DNA from: Acidobacteriota bacterium | GTDB taxonomy: Bacteria; Acidobacteriota; Thermoanaerobaculia; Multivoradales; JAHEKO01 | Assembly (NCBI GenBank): GCA_029861655.1 | Contig: JAOTZA010000013.1 | Coordinates: forward strand, 1 to 21,995 | DNA: 21,995 bases | Reading direction: 5' to 3' | In this document: positions 15,227 to 21,806 of the stretch, piece after piece | How the letters are laid out: every line of letters begins with the position of its first letter | Position numbering within the stretch: the first letter of the stretch is position 1 | Translations under genes and position numbers: made by a program | The notes under the pieces: model-generated | The model's input: only the letters and a program-made list of their open reading frames with translations | The model's database searches: none | What the model was told of the DNA's origin: nothing

Positions 15227-16315
15227 ATGATCAAGAAAATCCTTCTCTCTCTCCTCGGGCTTGTTCTCCTGGCGAGCTTTGCCGGCACCCTCTACTTCCT
15301 ATGGGCCAAATCGCAGGAGGACCCGGTTGTCTACGAGACCAACAACCCCTTTGTGGCGTCGATCGTCAAAAAGACCGTCGCCACGGGATCGGTGGTGCCG
15401 CGCAAGGAGATCGCCATCAAACCCCAGGTCTCCGGCATCGTTGACAAGGTCTATGTCGAGCCGGGGCAGGTCGTCACAGAAGGCGATCTCGTCGCCAAGG
15501 TCACCATCATCCCCAACATGGCGAGCTTGTCGGCGGCCGAGAACCGACTCAACCGGTCGCGGATCAGCCTCGAGAACGCCCAGACCGAGTACAACCGGAA
15601 CCGCCAGCTGTTCCAGGAGGGTGTCGTCTCCGAGGCGAGCTTCAAGGTCTGGGAGATCGAGCTCAAAAACGCCAAGGAAGAGGTCGCGGCCGCCGAGGAC
15701 AACCTGGCCGTCATCCGCGAAGGCGCGCGCAAGAAATCTGCCTACTCGACCAACACCCTGGTGAAAGCGACGTCTTCCGGGATGGTCCTCGAGGTGCCGG
15801 TCGAAGAAGGCGACTCGGTCATCGAGGCCAACACCTTTAACGACGGCACCACCATCGCCGCGATCGCCGATATGGACGAGATGATCTTCGAGGGTAAGGT
15901 CGACGAGAGCGAGGTCGGGAACCTCCAGGAAGGGATGGAGCTGTTGCTCACTGTCGGTGCGGTCGAGAAAGAGCAGTTTCGCGCCACTCTCGAGTACATC
16001 GCGCCCAAGGGCGTCGAAGAGGAAGGCGCCATCCAGTTCGAGATCCGCGCCGCGATGGATCTCAAAGAGAACGTCTTTATCCGCGCCAACTACTCGGCCA
16101 ATGCCGACATCGTGCTCGACAAGAGAGAAGACGTTCTGGCGATCCAGGAGAGCTGGCTCCAGTTCGACGACGACGGCACCTTTGTCGAGGTCGAGACCGG
16201 CGACCAGGACTTCGAGGCGCGGCGGGTCGAGACCGGCCTTTCCGACGGCATCGTCATCGAAGTCCTCGACGGGTTGACTGAGGAAGACCGGATCAAAGAC
16301 CTGGCGAGCGCCTGA
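15227..16315 (+). CDS. Membrane-fusion adaptor (MacA/HlyD/RND-adaptor family)
   Basis: 362 residues. An N-terminal membrane anchor (about 4-26) is followed by a barrel/lipoyl half (EIAIKPQVSGIVDKVYVEPG), an alpha-hairpin coiled coil (about 100-165, EN/LN repeats with KNAKEEVAAAEDNLAVI), the second lipoyl half (VKATSSGMVLEVPVEEGDSV), a beta-barrel region and a membrane-proximal domain ending VIEVLDGLTEEDRIKD. It would link the inner-membrane permeases to an outer-membrane channel such as TolC, which is not in the window. The ATG has no clear ribosome-binding site, although AAGGAAT lies nearby (15212-15218). It is the last gene of the operon and ends just before a strong hairpin. Confidence 0.9.
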   Translation: MIKKILLSLLGLVLLASFAGTLYFLWAKSQEDPVVYETNNPFVASIVKKTVATGSVVPRKEIAIKPQVSGIVDKVYVEPGQVVTEGDLVAKVTIIPNMASLSAAENRLNRSRISLENAQTEYNRNRQLFQEGVVSEASFKVWEIELKNAKEEVAAAEDNLAVIREGARKKSAYSTNTLVKATSSGMVLEVPVEEGDSVIEANTFNDGTTIAAIADMDEMIFEGKVDESEVGNLQEGMELLLTVGAVEKEQFRATLEYIAPKGVEEEGAIQFEIRAAMDLKENVFIRANYSANADIVLDKREDVLAIQESWLQFDDDGTFVEVETGDQDFEARRVETGLSDGIVIEVLDGLTEEDRIKDLASA

Positions 16316-16323
16316 TCCGGGAC

Positions 16324-16350
16324 GGGGGACACCATTCCATGGTGTCCCCC
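16324..16350 (+). terminator. Hairpin ending the export operon
   Basis: GGGGGACACC (16324-16333) and GGTGTCCCCC (16341-16350) form a perfect 10-bp stem with a 7-base loop, 8 bp after the adaptor stop. No T run follows, so it may act as an mRNA 3' stabiliser, or be a repeat-type element, as much as a terminator. Confidence 0.55.
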
Positions 16351-16374
16351 TCTCGGCGCCGCCACCGGCCGGAT

Positions 16375-16405
16375 TTGGTGCCTGTCCCCCTTTTCCGCTT
16401 ACAAT
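16375..16405 (+). promoter_or_regulatory. Promoter of the tRNA-Sec gene
   Basis: TACAAT (16400-16405) lies 9 bp before the first tRNA base, the expected place for a tRNA promoter -10. A TTGGTG at 16375-16380 is a weak -35 with a 19-bp spacer. Confidence 0.45.
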
Positions 16406-16414
16406 CCCTGTCCT

Positions 16415-16514
16415 GGGAGCGCTCGGGGGCTGGTGCCTCCTGCGGTCTTCAAAACCGTTGTCCCGCGCGGGTTCCCGCGTGGGGGGTGGGTTCGATTCCC
16501 ATGCGCTTCCGCCA
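16415..16514 (+). tRNA. selC: Selenocysteine tRNA, anticodon TCA (intact)
   Basis: 100 bases including an encoded CCA. The acceptor has 8 bp (GGGAGCGC with GCGCTTCC, one G-T) and discriminator G. The D arm has a 6-bp stem (GGGGGC with GCCTCC) and a 4-base loop, typical of bacterial tRNA-Sec. The anticodon arm GCGGT-CTTCAAA-ACCGT carries TCA, reading UGA. The long variable arm folds on CGCGG-GTTC-CCGCG with CCC/GGG below it. The T arm is GTGGG-TTCGATT-CCCAT. The 8+5 acceptor/T arrangement separates it from tRNA-Ser. The organism therefore should make selenoproteins, although none and no SelA, SelB or SelD is in view. It is the left boundary of an array of its own partial copies. Confidence 0.95.
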
Positions 16515-16560
16515 TCTCCTCACGCTTTGCGCTTGTCGAGTGGCGCAAGCGCATGGTCCT

Positions 16561-16686
16561 CGGACGTCGCACCCTCGCCTTCGGCTCGGTTGCTCGGTAG
16601 CGATTCCCATTCAGAGAGCGCAATCACATGGGAGCCCGGACGTCGCACCCTCGCCTTCGGCTCGGTTGCTCGGTAGCGATTCCCAT
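16561..16686 (+). repeat. Two 50-bp direct repeats, 76 bp apart, ending in tRNA-Sec sequence
   Basis: 16561-16610 and 16637-16686 are identical over 50 bp (CGGACGTCGCACC... to GATTCCCAT). The last ten bases of each (CGATTCCCAT) equal the T-loop/T-stem part of selC. Only the second copy continues into the acceptor end. Confidence 0.85.
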
Positions 16687-16697
16687 GCGCTTCCGCC
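16677..16697 (+). repeat. 21-bp fragment of the tRNA-Sec 3' end
   Basis: CGATTCCCATGCGCTTCCGCC is identical to 16493-16513 of selC (T loop to the CC of CCA) and is not followed by the final A. It lacks the conserved upstream block of the longer copies, so it probably comes from a different event, for example a recombinase that cuts in the T loop. Confidence 0.8.
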
Positions 16698-16901
16698 GGT
16701 TGTTCTTGCTGGCCCCAGTTGGTGCAGCGTTCACTTGGCCTCGAGGTTCAATGGTCTTGCGCCTAACCTCTCCTAGCGAGAAGGCCAGCAGCGGAGCGGG
16801 AGCGGCGATAGGTTCTTCACGAACCCCAGCTTTCAAGGTAGTCTCCACGATTGGCACCAGCCAACTTCCGAGTCCTCAGTACGACTGTTTACGGAGTGTC
16901 G

Positions 16902-17462
16902 ATGGATCCGACGGACCAACTAATAGTTCTCACCGAGGTTGGTGTAGCCCTTGCCGGGTTTGCGGGTGTCGTCGCCTCCTTTCGATTCAAGGCCGGCGCC
17001 AGGGTGTCTCGCGGCAACGTCCTCGGACTCTCCATGATGATCACGATCGGGCTGATCGTTGCATTCTTTTCGCTTCTTCCGTTGGCGTTGTTGAACTTCG
17101 GGCTTGAGCGGCAACTGGTTTGGGGGATTTGCAGCGGGCTTCACGGCTTGAACTACACCGCCTTTGGTATGGACACTCAGAGAAGGCTGAGAAAAGTGCA
17201 GGTGAGAAAACGATCTAGTCTGTGGATGCTCAAGGTTCTCATTCCGATTGGCGGCTATGGCGTGGCGGTGGCCCTTTATCTCAACGCGATGGGTGTAGTG
17301 TTTCACCGGGAATTTGGCGTGTATTTCATTGCCCTCGTCGTTCCTCTGATTTTGAGCGGCTACATGTTTGTTCGTTTGGTGGTTCATCCTCTTTGGAAAG
17401 CGGTTCGCGAGCGTGAGAGCCTCGGGAAGAAAGAGCGGGAAGATAGAGGGACAGGCACCTAG
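16902..17462 (+). CDS. Four-helix membrane protein of unknown function (cargo of the first gene-bearing segment)
   Basis: 186 residues from the ATG at 16902, which has GGAG 9 bp upstream; an earlier in-frame start at 16851 is less likely. Four hydrophobic segments are visible: about 7-27 (VLTEVGVALAGFAGVVASFR), 41-65, 107-132 and 140-164. The first helix with G-F-A-G-V-V resembles that of a widespread uncharacterised small membrane protein family with an EVGVTLAGFSG-type start, which I recognise only by pattern. The C-terminus is basic (KKEREDRGTGT). The last codons and stop lie in a GGGACAGGCACC repeat motif, so the original end may have been altered. It is the only gene in its segment. Confidence 0.75.
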   Translation: MDPTDQLIVLTEVGVALAGFAGVVASFRFKAGARVSRGNVLGLSMMITIGLIVAFFSLLPLALLNFGLERQLVWGICSGLHGLNYTAFGMDTQRRLRKVQVRKRSSLWMLKVLIPIGGYGVAVALYLNAMGVVFHREFGVYFIALVVPLILSGYMFVRLVVHPLWKAVRERESLGKKEREDRGTGT

Positions 17463-17511
17463 TTAGGTTCGAAGTTGCGGGTGCTGGCCCGCTCTTTCCG
17501 CGGTGCACTCC

Positions 17512-17705
17512 TGGTGCAGTAGAAGGCAACTCCAGACCGCTCTGCTCAACAACCCACAACAGAGCAGCACCTCCCAACTGCCTGCTCGGTCTGTGGTTAC
17601 CAGTTGCCGACTGTTGCCGTCAGTTGATCCCGGCAATCTTCAAAACCGTTGTCCCGCGCGGGTTCCCGCGTGGGGGGTGGGTTCGATTCCCATGCGGTTC
17701 CGCCA
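17512..17705 (+). repeat. Attachment-site-like repeat 1: conserved block + 69-bp tRNA-Sec 3' copy
   Basis: The 69 bp at 17637-17705 match selC 16446-16514 at 68 positions, from the anticodon loop to CCA. The single change turns the acceptor strand GCGCTTCC into GCGGTTCC. No 5' half is present, so it cannot make a tRNA. The preceding 125 bp (from TGGTGCAGTAGA) resemble the block before the other copy, including CAACAGA-CAGC, TCTGTGGTTAC-AGTTG and repeated GTTGCCG-type decamers, as expected for recombinase arm sites. It fills most of the gap between the membrane-protein gene and the kinase gene; 17463-17511 holds nothing else that I see. Confidence 0.85.
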
Positions 17706-17772
17706 ATTCTTCACAGACCCAGAGTCGAAGGAGATCCTCAAGCTGGCTAGCTGCCCGATACGCTCGGTTCGC

Positions 17773-17778
17773 TAGAAT
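17773..17778 (+). promoter_or_regulatory. Possible -10 element of the kinase gene
   Basis: TAGAAT, 48 bp before the ATG and inside the segment, so the cassette may carry its own promoter. No -35 is evident. Confidence 0.3.
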
Positions 17779-17826
17779 CCAGGTAGCATGACGAGGAGGA
17801 GATAGCTCTCCGAACAGGCGGGTCCG

Positions 17827-20274
17827 ATGATTGGGACAACCGTCTCCCACTACAAGATCCTCGAAAAGCTCGGAGGGGGCGGCATGGGGGTCGTTTACCA
17901 GGCCGAGGACCTGGTCCTGGGCCGGAAGGTGGCACTCAAGTTCCTGCCCGACGCGTTGGCCGAAGACGCCGAGGCCCTGGAGCGGTTCCAGCGCGAGGCC
18001 CGAGCGGCCTCGGCCTTGAATCATCCCCACATTTGCACGATCTACGAGCTGGGCGAGGAAGACGATCGCCCGTTCATCGTGATGGAGCTGATGGGCGGCG
18101 AGACTTTGAAATACCGCATTAGCGGACAGCCGATGCCGGCCGAGCAGATCCTGCGGATCGGCGCGCAAGTTGCGGACGCTCTCGAAGCAGCTCATGGGGC
18201 CGGAATCGTCCATCGGGACTTGAAGCCGGCGAATCTCTTTGTAACCGAGCGCGGCGACGCCAAGGTGCTCGACTTTGGGCTCGCCAAGGTAACCGAAGAA
18301 CAGGCTCGCAAGCTGTCGAGCGGTGCCGAGGCGGCAGAGGCCGAGACCGAGCTCGCCCCGGAGCAATTGACGACCCCCGGCACCGCGATGGGAACGGTTG
18401 CCTACATGTCGCCCGAGCAGGTGCGCGGCGAGGAGCTCGACGAGCGCACCGACCTCTTCTCTCTCGGTGTGGTGCTCTACGAGATGGCGACGGGTAGGCA
18501 GCCGTTCGCAGGCAAGACGGCCGGGGCGATCTTCGATCTGATCCTCAACCGGGCGCCGACGGCCCCGGTGCGCATCAACCCGGATCTACCCGACGAGCTC
18601 GAGCGCATTCTCAACAAGGCGCTCGAGAAAGACAAGACACTGCGCTACCAATCGGCCCGGGACCTCAAGACCGACCTCAACAGGCTTGAGCGAGACACAA
18701 TGTCGGCTCAGCTCTCCGTCGCTCAATCACCAGCTGCGCCATCCCGTCGCGGGTACTGGATGGGACTCGGGGCGGTAGCCTTGGCGGCGGTTGTCGCGCT
18801 CACAGTGTGGTTCGGCAAGCGCACGGACTCCTCGCGTGAGCCCACCGCTCATTCTCAGGAGGTGGCTCGGGAACCGGCGAGCTCGGCGGCGCCCGCGACA
18901 GCCGGTCCTTCGATCGCGGTCCTGCCCTTTGTCGACTTGAGCCCGGAGAAGGACCAGGAGTACTTCACCGACGGCCTCTCGGAGGAGCTCTTGAACACCT
19001 TGGCTAAGATCCATGATCTCAAGGTGGTCGGCCGCAGCTCTTCGTTCCAGTTCAAGGGCCAGACCAACGATCTCAGGGTGATCGGTGAGAAGCTGAACGT
19101 GTCGACCATCCTCGAAGGGAGCGTTCGCAAGGCGGGCGGGCAGATACGGATCACCGCCCAGCTGATCAACGTTGCCGACGGCTTCCACCTTTGGTCGCAA
19201 ACCTATGACCGCACGCTCGAGGACATCTTTGTGGTCCAAGATGACATCGCCGCCTCGGTGGCCGGCGCGCTCCGGGTTACGTTGCTCGCCCGACCGGCGG
19301 GCGCGGCAACACCAGGTGGCAGAAACGCCGAAGCCTACAACCTCTTCCTTCAAGGGCAGCACTTTCGGAACCAGGGCAACCTGAGGAAGGCTATTGAGTA
19401 CCTGGAAGAGTCGCTGGCGCTCGAGCCGCGCAACGCCCCGGCCTGGGCCGAGCTGGCGCACGTGAGGACTAACCAGGCCGCTGGTTCGATGGAGAAGGGA
19501 TACGTGTACCTGCCACCGGATGAGGGGTATCGGCTGGCCCGGGAAGAGGTGAACAAAGCCCTGGAGCTGGACGAGAATCTCGCCCGTGGCTGGTACGTGC
19601 TGGGGAGAATCAAGAGATTGTATGACTGGGATTGGGCCGGGGCCGAACAGGCGTACGAAAGAGCCCGAGCGCTGGCTCCCGGCACGGACATCGGTCTCGC
19701 CGGCGCCGTGCCCATGGCCGAGATACTCGGCCGTTTTGATGAAGCCCTGGCCTTGGCCCGGCGGCGAGTGGAACTGAGTCCACTCAACGATGGGCTATAC
19801 CGCAGCCTCGGGTGGGTATTGTTCAGGGCGGGTCGGCTGGATGAGGCGGAAGCGGCTTACCGGAAAGCACTGGAACTACGGCCGGACCGCAAGGAGTCGG
19901 CGCACCAACGCCTGGCTTGTATCGAGCTCCTGCGATCGCGCCCGGAGGCGGCCCTGGCGCACATCGAGCAAGTGACCCATCCGTTTTATCGGCAACGCGG
20001 CTTGGCGTGGATCTATGACGCATGGGGCCGCCGCGAGGAGGCGGATGCTCTGCTCGAGAAGTTGAGCCGGAGCCACGGCGACCGTGCGGCCGTTCAGCTC
20101 GCCGAGAACTATGCGTACCGGGGCGATTCCGATGCGGCTTTCGAGTGGCTGGAACGGGCCTACGCGCAACGCGACTCCGGACTGACCTTGTTGAAGGGAA
20201 ACCCGTTTCTGGCCAGTCTGCACGACGACCCCCGCTGGCCGCTGCTTCTCGAGAAGATGGGCCTGCCGGAGTGA
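17827..20274 (+). CDS. Membrane Ser/Thr kinase with TolB-like and TPR regions
   Basis: 815 residues. An active-looking Hanks-type kinase occupies about 8-280: glycine loop GGGGMG, VALKFLP with the ATP-binding Lys, HRDLKPANLFV, DFGLAK and MSPEQV. A juxtamembrane region (about 280-308) precedes one transmembrane helix (310-330, WMGLGAVALAAVVALTVWF). Outside the membrane, about 355-485 resemble the FlgO/TolB-N-type domain common in these kinases and in some adenylate cyclases (SIAVLPFVDLSPEKDQEYF, then ILEGSVRKAGGQIRITAQL). About 500-800 form TPR repeats, ending KGNPFLASLHDDPRWPLLL. Such kinases are abundant in Acidobacteriota; targets are unknown. The ATG at 17827 (MIGTTVSHYKI) matches family starts. 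Cargo of the second gene-bearing segment. Confidence 0.9.
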   Translation: MIGTTVSHYKILEKLGGGGMGVVYQAEDLVLGRKVALKFLPDALAEDAEALERFQREARAASALNHPHICTIYELGEEDDRPFIVMELMGGETLKYRISGQPMPAEQILRIGAQVADALEAAHGAGIVHRDLKPANLFVTERGDAKVLDFGLAKVTEEQARKLSSGAEAAEAETELAPEQLTTPGTAMGTVAYMSPEQVRGEELDERTDLFSLGVVLYEMATGRQPFAGKTAGAIFDLILNRAPTAPVRINPDLPDELERILNKALEKDKTLRYQSARDLKTDLNRLERDTMSAQLSVAQSPAAPSRRGYWMGLGAVALAAVVALTVWFGKRTDSSREPTAHSQEVAREPASSAAPATAGPSIAVLPFVDLSPEKDQEYFTDGLSEELLNTLAKIHDLKVVGRSSSFQFKGQTNDLRVIGEKLNVSTILEGSVRKAGGQIRITAQLINVADGFHLWSQTYDRTLEDIFVVQDDIAASVAGALRVTLLARPAGAATPGGRNAEAYNLFLQGQHFRNQGNLRKAIEYLEESLALEPRNAPAWAELAHVRTNQAAGSMEKGYVYLPPDEGYRLAREEVNKALELDENLARGWYVLGRIKRLYDWDWAGAEQAYERARALAPGTDIGLAGAVPMAEILGRFDEALALARRRVELSPLNDGLYRSLGWVLFRAGRLDEAEAAYRKALELRPDRKESAHQRLACIELLRSRPEAALAHIEQVTHPFYRQRGLAWIYDAWGRREEADALLEKLSRSHGDRAAVQLAENYAYRGDSDAAFEWLERAYAQRDSGLTLLKGNPFLASLHDDPRWPLLLEKMGLPE

Positions 20275-20303
20275 GGAGGAGCCGGCACGCCCACCTAGAC
20301 TGG

Positions 20304-20498
20304 TGGTGCAGTAGACGCCAAATCCTGACCGTTGCGGTCAACAGCGCGCAACAGAACAGCCTCGTCCAAGTATCTGCGGTCTCTGTGGTTACGAGTTGAC
20401 GACAGTTGTGGTTTGTGGGATTGCCCTAATCTTCAAAGCCGTTGTCCCGCGCGGGTTCCCGCGTGGGGGGTGGGTTCGATTCCCATGCGCTTCCGCCA
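20304..20498 (+). repeat. Attachment-site-like repeat 2: conserved block + 69-bp tRNA-Sec 3' copy
   Basis: 20430-20498 match selC 16446-16514 at 68 of 69 positions (one A to G in the anticodon stem, AACCG to AGCCG). The block from TGGTGCAGTAGA at 20304 aligns with that of repeat 1 over the same length, with roughly two thirds identity by eye and the best match in CAACAGAACAGC and CTCTGTGGTTACGAGTTG. The total is 195 bp, against 194 in repeat 1. It starts 29 bp after the kinase stop and lacks a tRNA 5' half. Confidence 0.85.
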
Positions 20499-20527
20499 TT
20501 TGCTGCGGCCGAGCAAACCTAGCCCAG

Positions 20528-20533
20528 TACAAT
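20528..20533 (+). promoter_or_regulatory. Possible -10 element of the decayed kinase gene
   Basis: TACAAT, identical to the selC -10, 66 bp before the ATG at 20600 and just inside the segment after the tRNA fragment. No -35 at a normal distance. Confidence 0.25.
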
Positions 20534-20599
20534 GAGCGGTCTTCGCAAGTGTTGCCGCCAGACTCGACGGCTTGAGTCGCGCGACTTGACGCTCGAACG

Positions 20600-21690
20600 A
20601 TGATTGGTACTACCCTCTCCCATTACCGCATCACTGCCGCGATTGGAGCCGGCGGGATGGGCGAGGTCTACCGCGCCACGGACACGAAGCTCGGCCGTGA
20701 GGTGGCGCTCAAGGTGCTACCGGCCGAGATGGCTTCAAGCCCGGAGCGGCTCGAGCGCTTCCAGCGTGAGGCGAAGGCGCTCGCCGCTCTCGACCACCCG
20801 GGCATCGTCGGCGTGTACTCCGTCGAAGAATCTGGCGGCGTCCATTTCCTGACAATGCAGCTCGTCGAGGGTCATTCGCTGGACAAGCTGATTCCCGAGA
20901 GTGGGCTCCCGGTCGAGCAGATCCTCGAGATCGCCACCGCACTCGCCGAAGCTCTCGCAACCGCGCACGAGAAGGGCATCGTTCACCGTGACTTGAAACC
21001 CTCCAACGTCATGGTCACGAAGGACCGGCGCGTGAAGATCCTCGACTTCGGCCTCGCGCGGATGAGTGAGGCGCACGCGGAGGTGCCAGGTGCCTCGGAG
21101 CTATCGACCCAGCTGCTCACGCAAGAGGGCATCGTGATGGGGACGGTGCCGTACATGTCGCCGGAGCAGATCCTGGGTCGTGCGATGGACCACCAGACCG
21201 ACATCTTCTCCCTGGGCGTCATCCTCTACGAGATGGCGACCGGTTCGCGGCCCTTCGAGGGGGACTCATCGGCCGAGCTCGCCGCCGCGATCCTGCGGGA
21301 TACCCCGCCGCCGCCTCGAGACCTGCGAAGTGCCCTGCCGAGCGGGTTGGCCCAGGTGATCGACCGCTGCCTGCAGAAGGAGGCCGCGGACCGTTTTCCG
21401 TTGGCACAGGAGGTACGCGAGGGAGGACCGAGGAGGCTCGCGCCATCCTCGACCGGATGACCGCGATGGCGACCGAACAAACCGTCTCTCCATATCATCT
21501 GGCCTACATCTACACCGGGCTCGGTGAGCACGACCAGGCCGTCGAGTGCCTGGAGCGTGCCTATCGCGAGAGTGTCGGCGGAATGTACGGCGTGGGCGGC
21601 TCGTTTCTTTTCGAGCCCCTGCACGGCCATCCAGGTTTTTGCTCGCTCTTGCGGCGGATGCATCTCGCTGAACCGGCGGCCGGTCCGTAG
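20600..21690 (+). pseudogene. Ser/Thr kinase-TPR gene with an internal deletion and frameshift
   Basis: The first frame (20600-21460) encodes a complete-looking kinase domain: GAGGMGEVYRATD, VALKVLP, HRDLKPSNVMV, DFGLARM, MSPEQI, to RFPLAQEVRE. Near 21420-21427 similarity jumps to the other frame, where GRTEEARAILDRM and SPYHLAYIYTGLGEHDQAVE (the last TPR) continue to a TAG at 21688-21690, ending LHGHPGF-type as in the family. The membrane helix, TolB-like region and most TPRs, probably some 400 residues, are lost, and the frames no longer join. A soluble kinase of about 286 residues could still be made. The start MIGTTLSHYRI parallels the intact kinase upstream. Sequencing error is unlikely to explain so large a loss. 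Confidence 0.8.
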
Positions 21691-21723
21691 AGCGAGCCAA
21701 TGCCCTGGTACCTCGCGGTCCCG

Positions 21724-21746
21724 CGCCATTCGCTCTGCGAATGGCG
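21724..21746 (+). terminator. Hairpin after the decayed kinase gene
   Basis: CGCCATTCG (21724-21732) pairs perfectly with CGAATGGCG (21738-21746), loop CTCTG. No T run follows on the plus strand, so termination is only possible. Confidence 0.4.
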
Positions 21747-21756
21747 GATTCGCATG

Positions 21757-21779
21757 GAAAATTGGCGCTCGTAGCGCCT
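21757..21779 (-). terminator. Rho-independent terminator of the minus-strand gene at the right edge
   Basis: GGCGCT and AGCGCC (21764-21769 with 21773-21778) form a 6-bp stem with a 3-base loop; read on the minus strand it is followed by AATTTTCC. It lies 28 bp beyond the stop of the minus-strand gene. The minus strand starts GTAGGCGCT, so it also resembles a small REP. Confidence 0.5.
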
Positions 21780-21806
21780 ACATCTACGTCCGCTGCCGGG
21801 TCGGCA

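Larger units (their letters stand above)
16515..20498 (+). mobile_element. Tandem array of single-gene segments bounded by tRNA-Sec 3' fragments
   Basis: After the intact selC, fragments of its 3' end recur at 16677-16697 (21 bp), 17637-17705 (69 bp) and 20430-20498 (69 bp). They divide the DNA into segments: 16515-16697 (no gene), 16698-17705 (one membrane-protein gene), 17706-20498 (one kinase gene), and DNA from 20499 on whose end is not seen. Duplication of a tRNA 3' part starting at the anticodon loop is the known footprint of tyrosine-recombinase integration. Each 69-bp core is preceded by a related block of about 125 bp and follows its gene, so each unit is gene + block + core. No integrase is present, so movement would need one in trans. 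The array itself is seen; the mechanism is inference. Confidence 0.7.

Noticed and set aside
16458..16776. Open frames over selC and the 50-bp repeats
   Set aside because: They translate tRNA and repeat DNA; no ribosome-binding site or similarity.
17637..17705. Second functional tRNA-Sec gene
   Set aside because: Only the part from the anticodon loop onward is present; upstream bases cannot pair with the acceptor, D arm is missing. The same holds for 20430-20498.
16415..20498. A conventional integrative genomic island with its own integrase
   Set aside because: No tyrosine or serine recombinase, excisionase or phage gene is encoded between the tRNA fragments; each segment has at most one gene.
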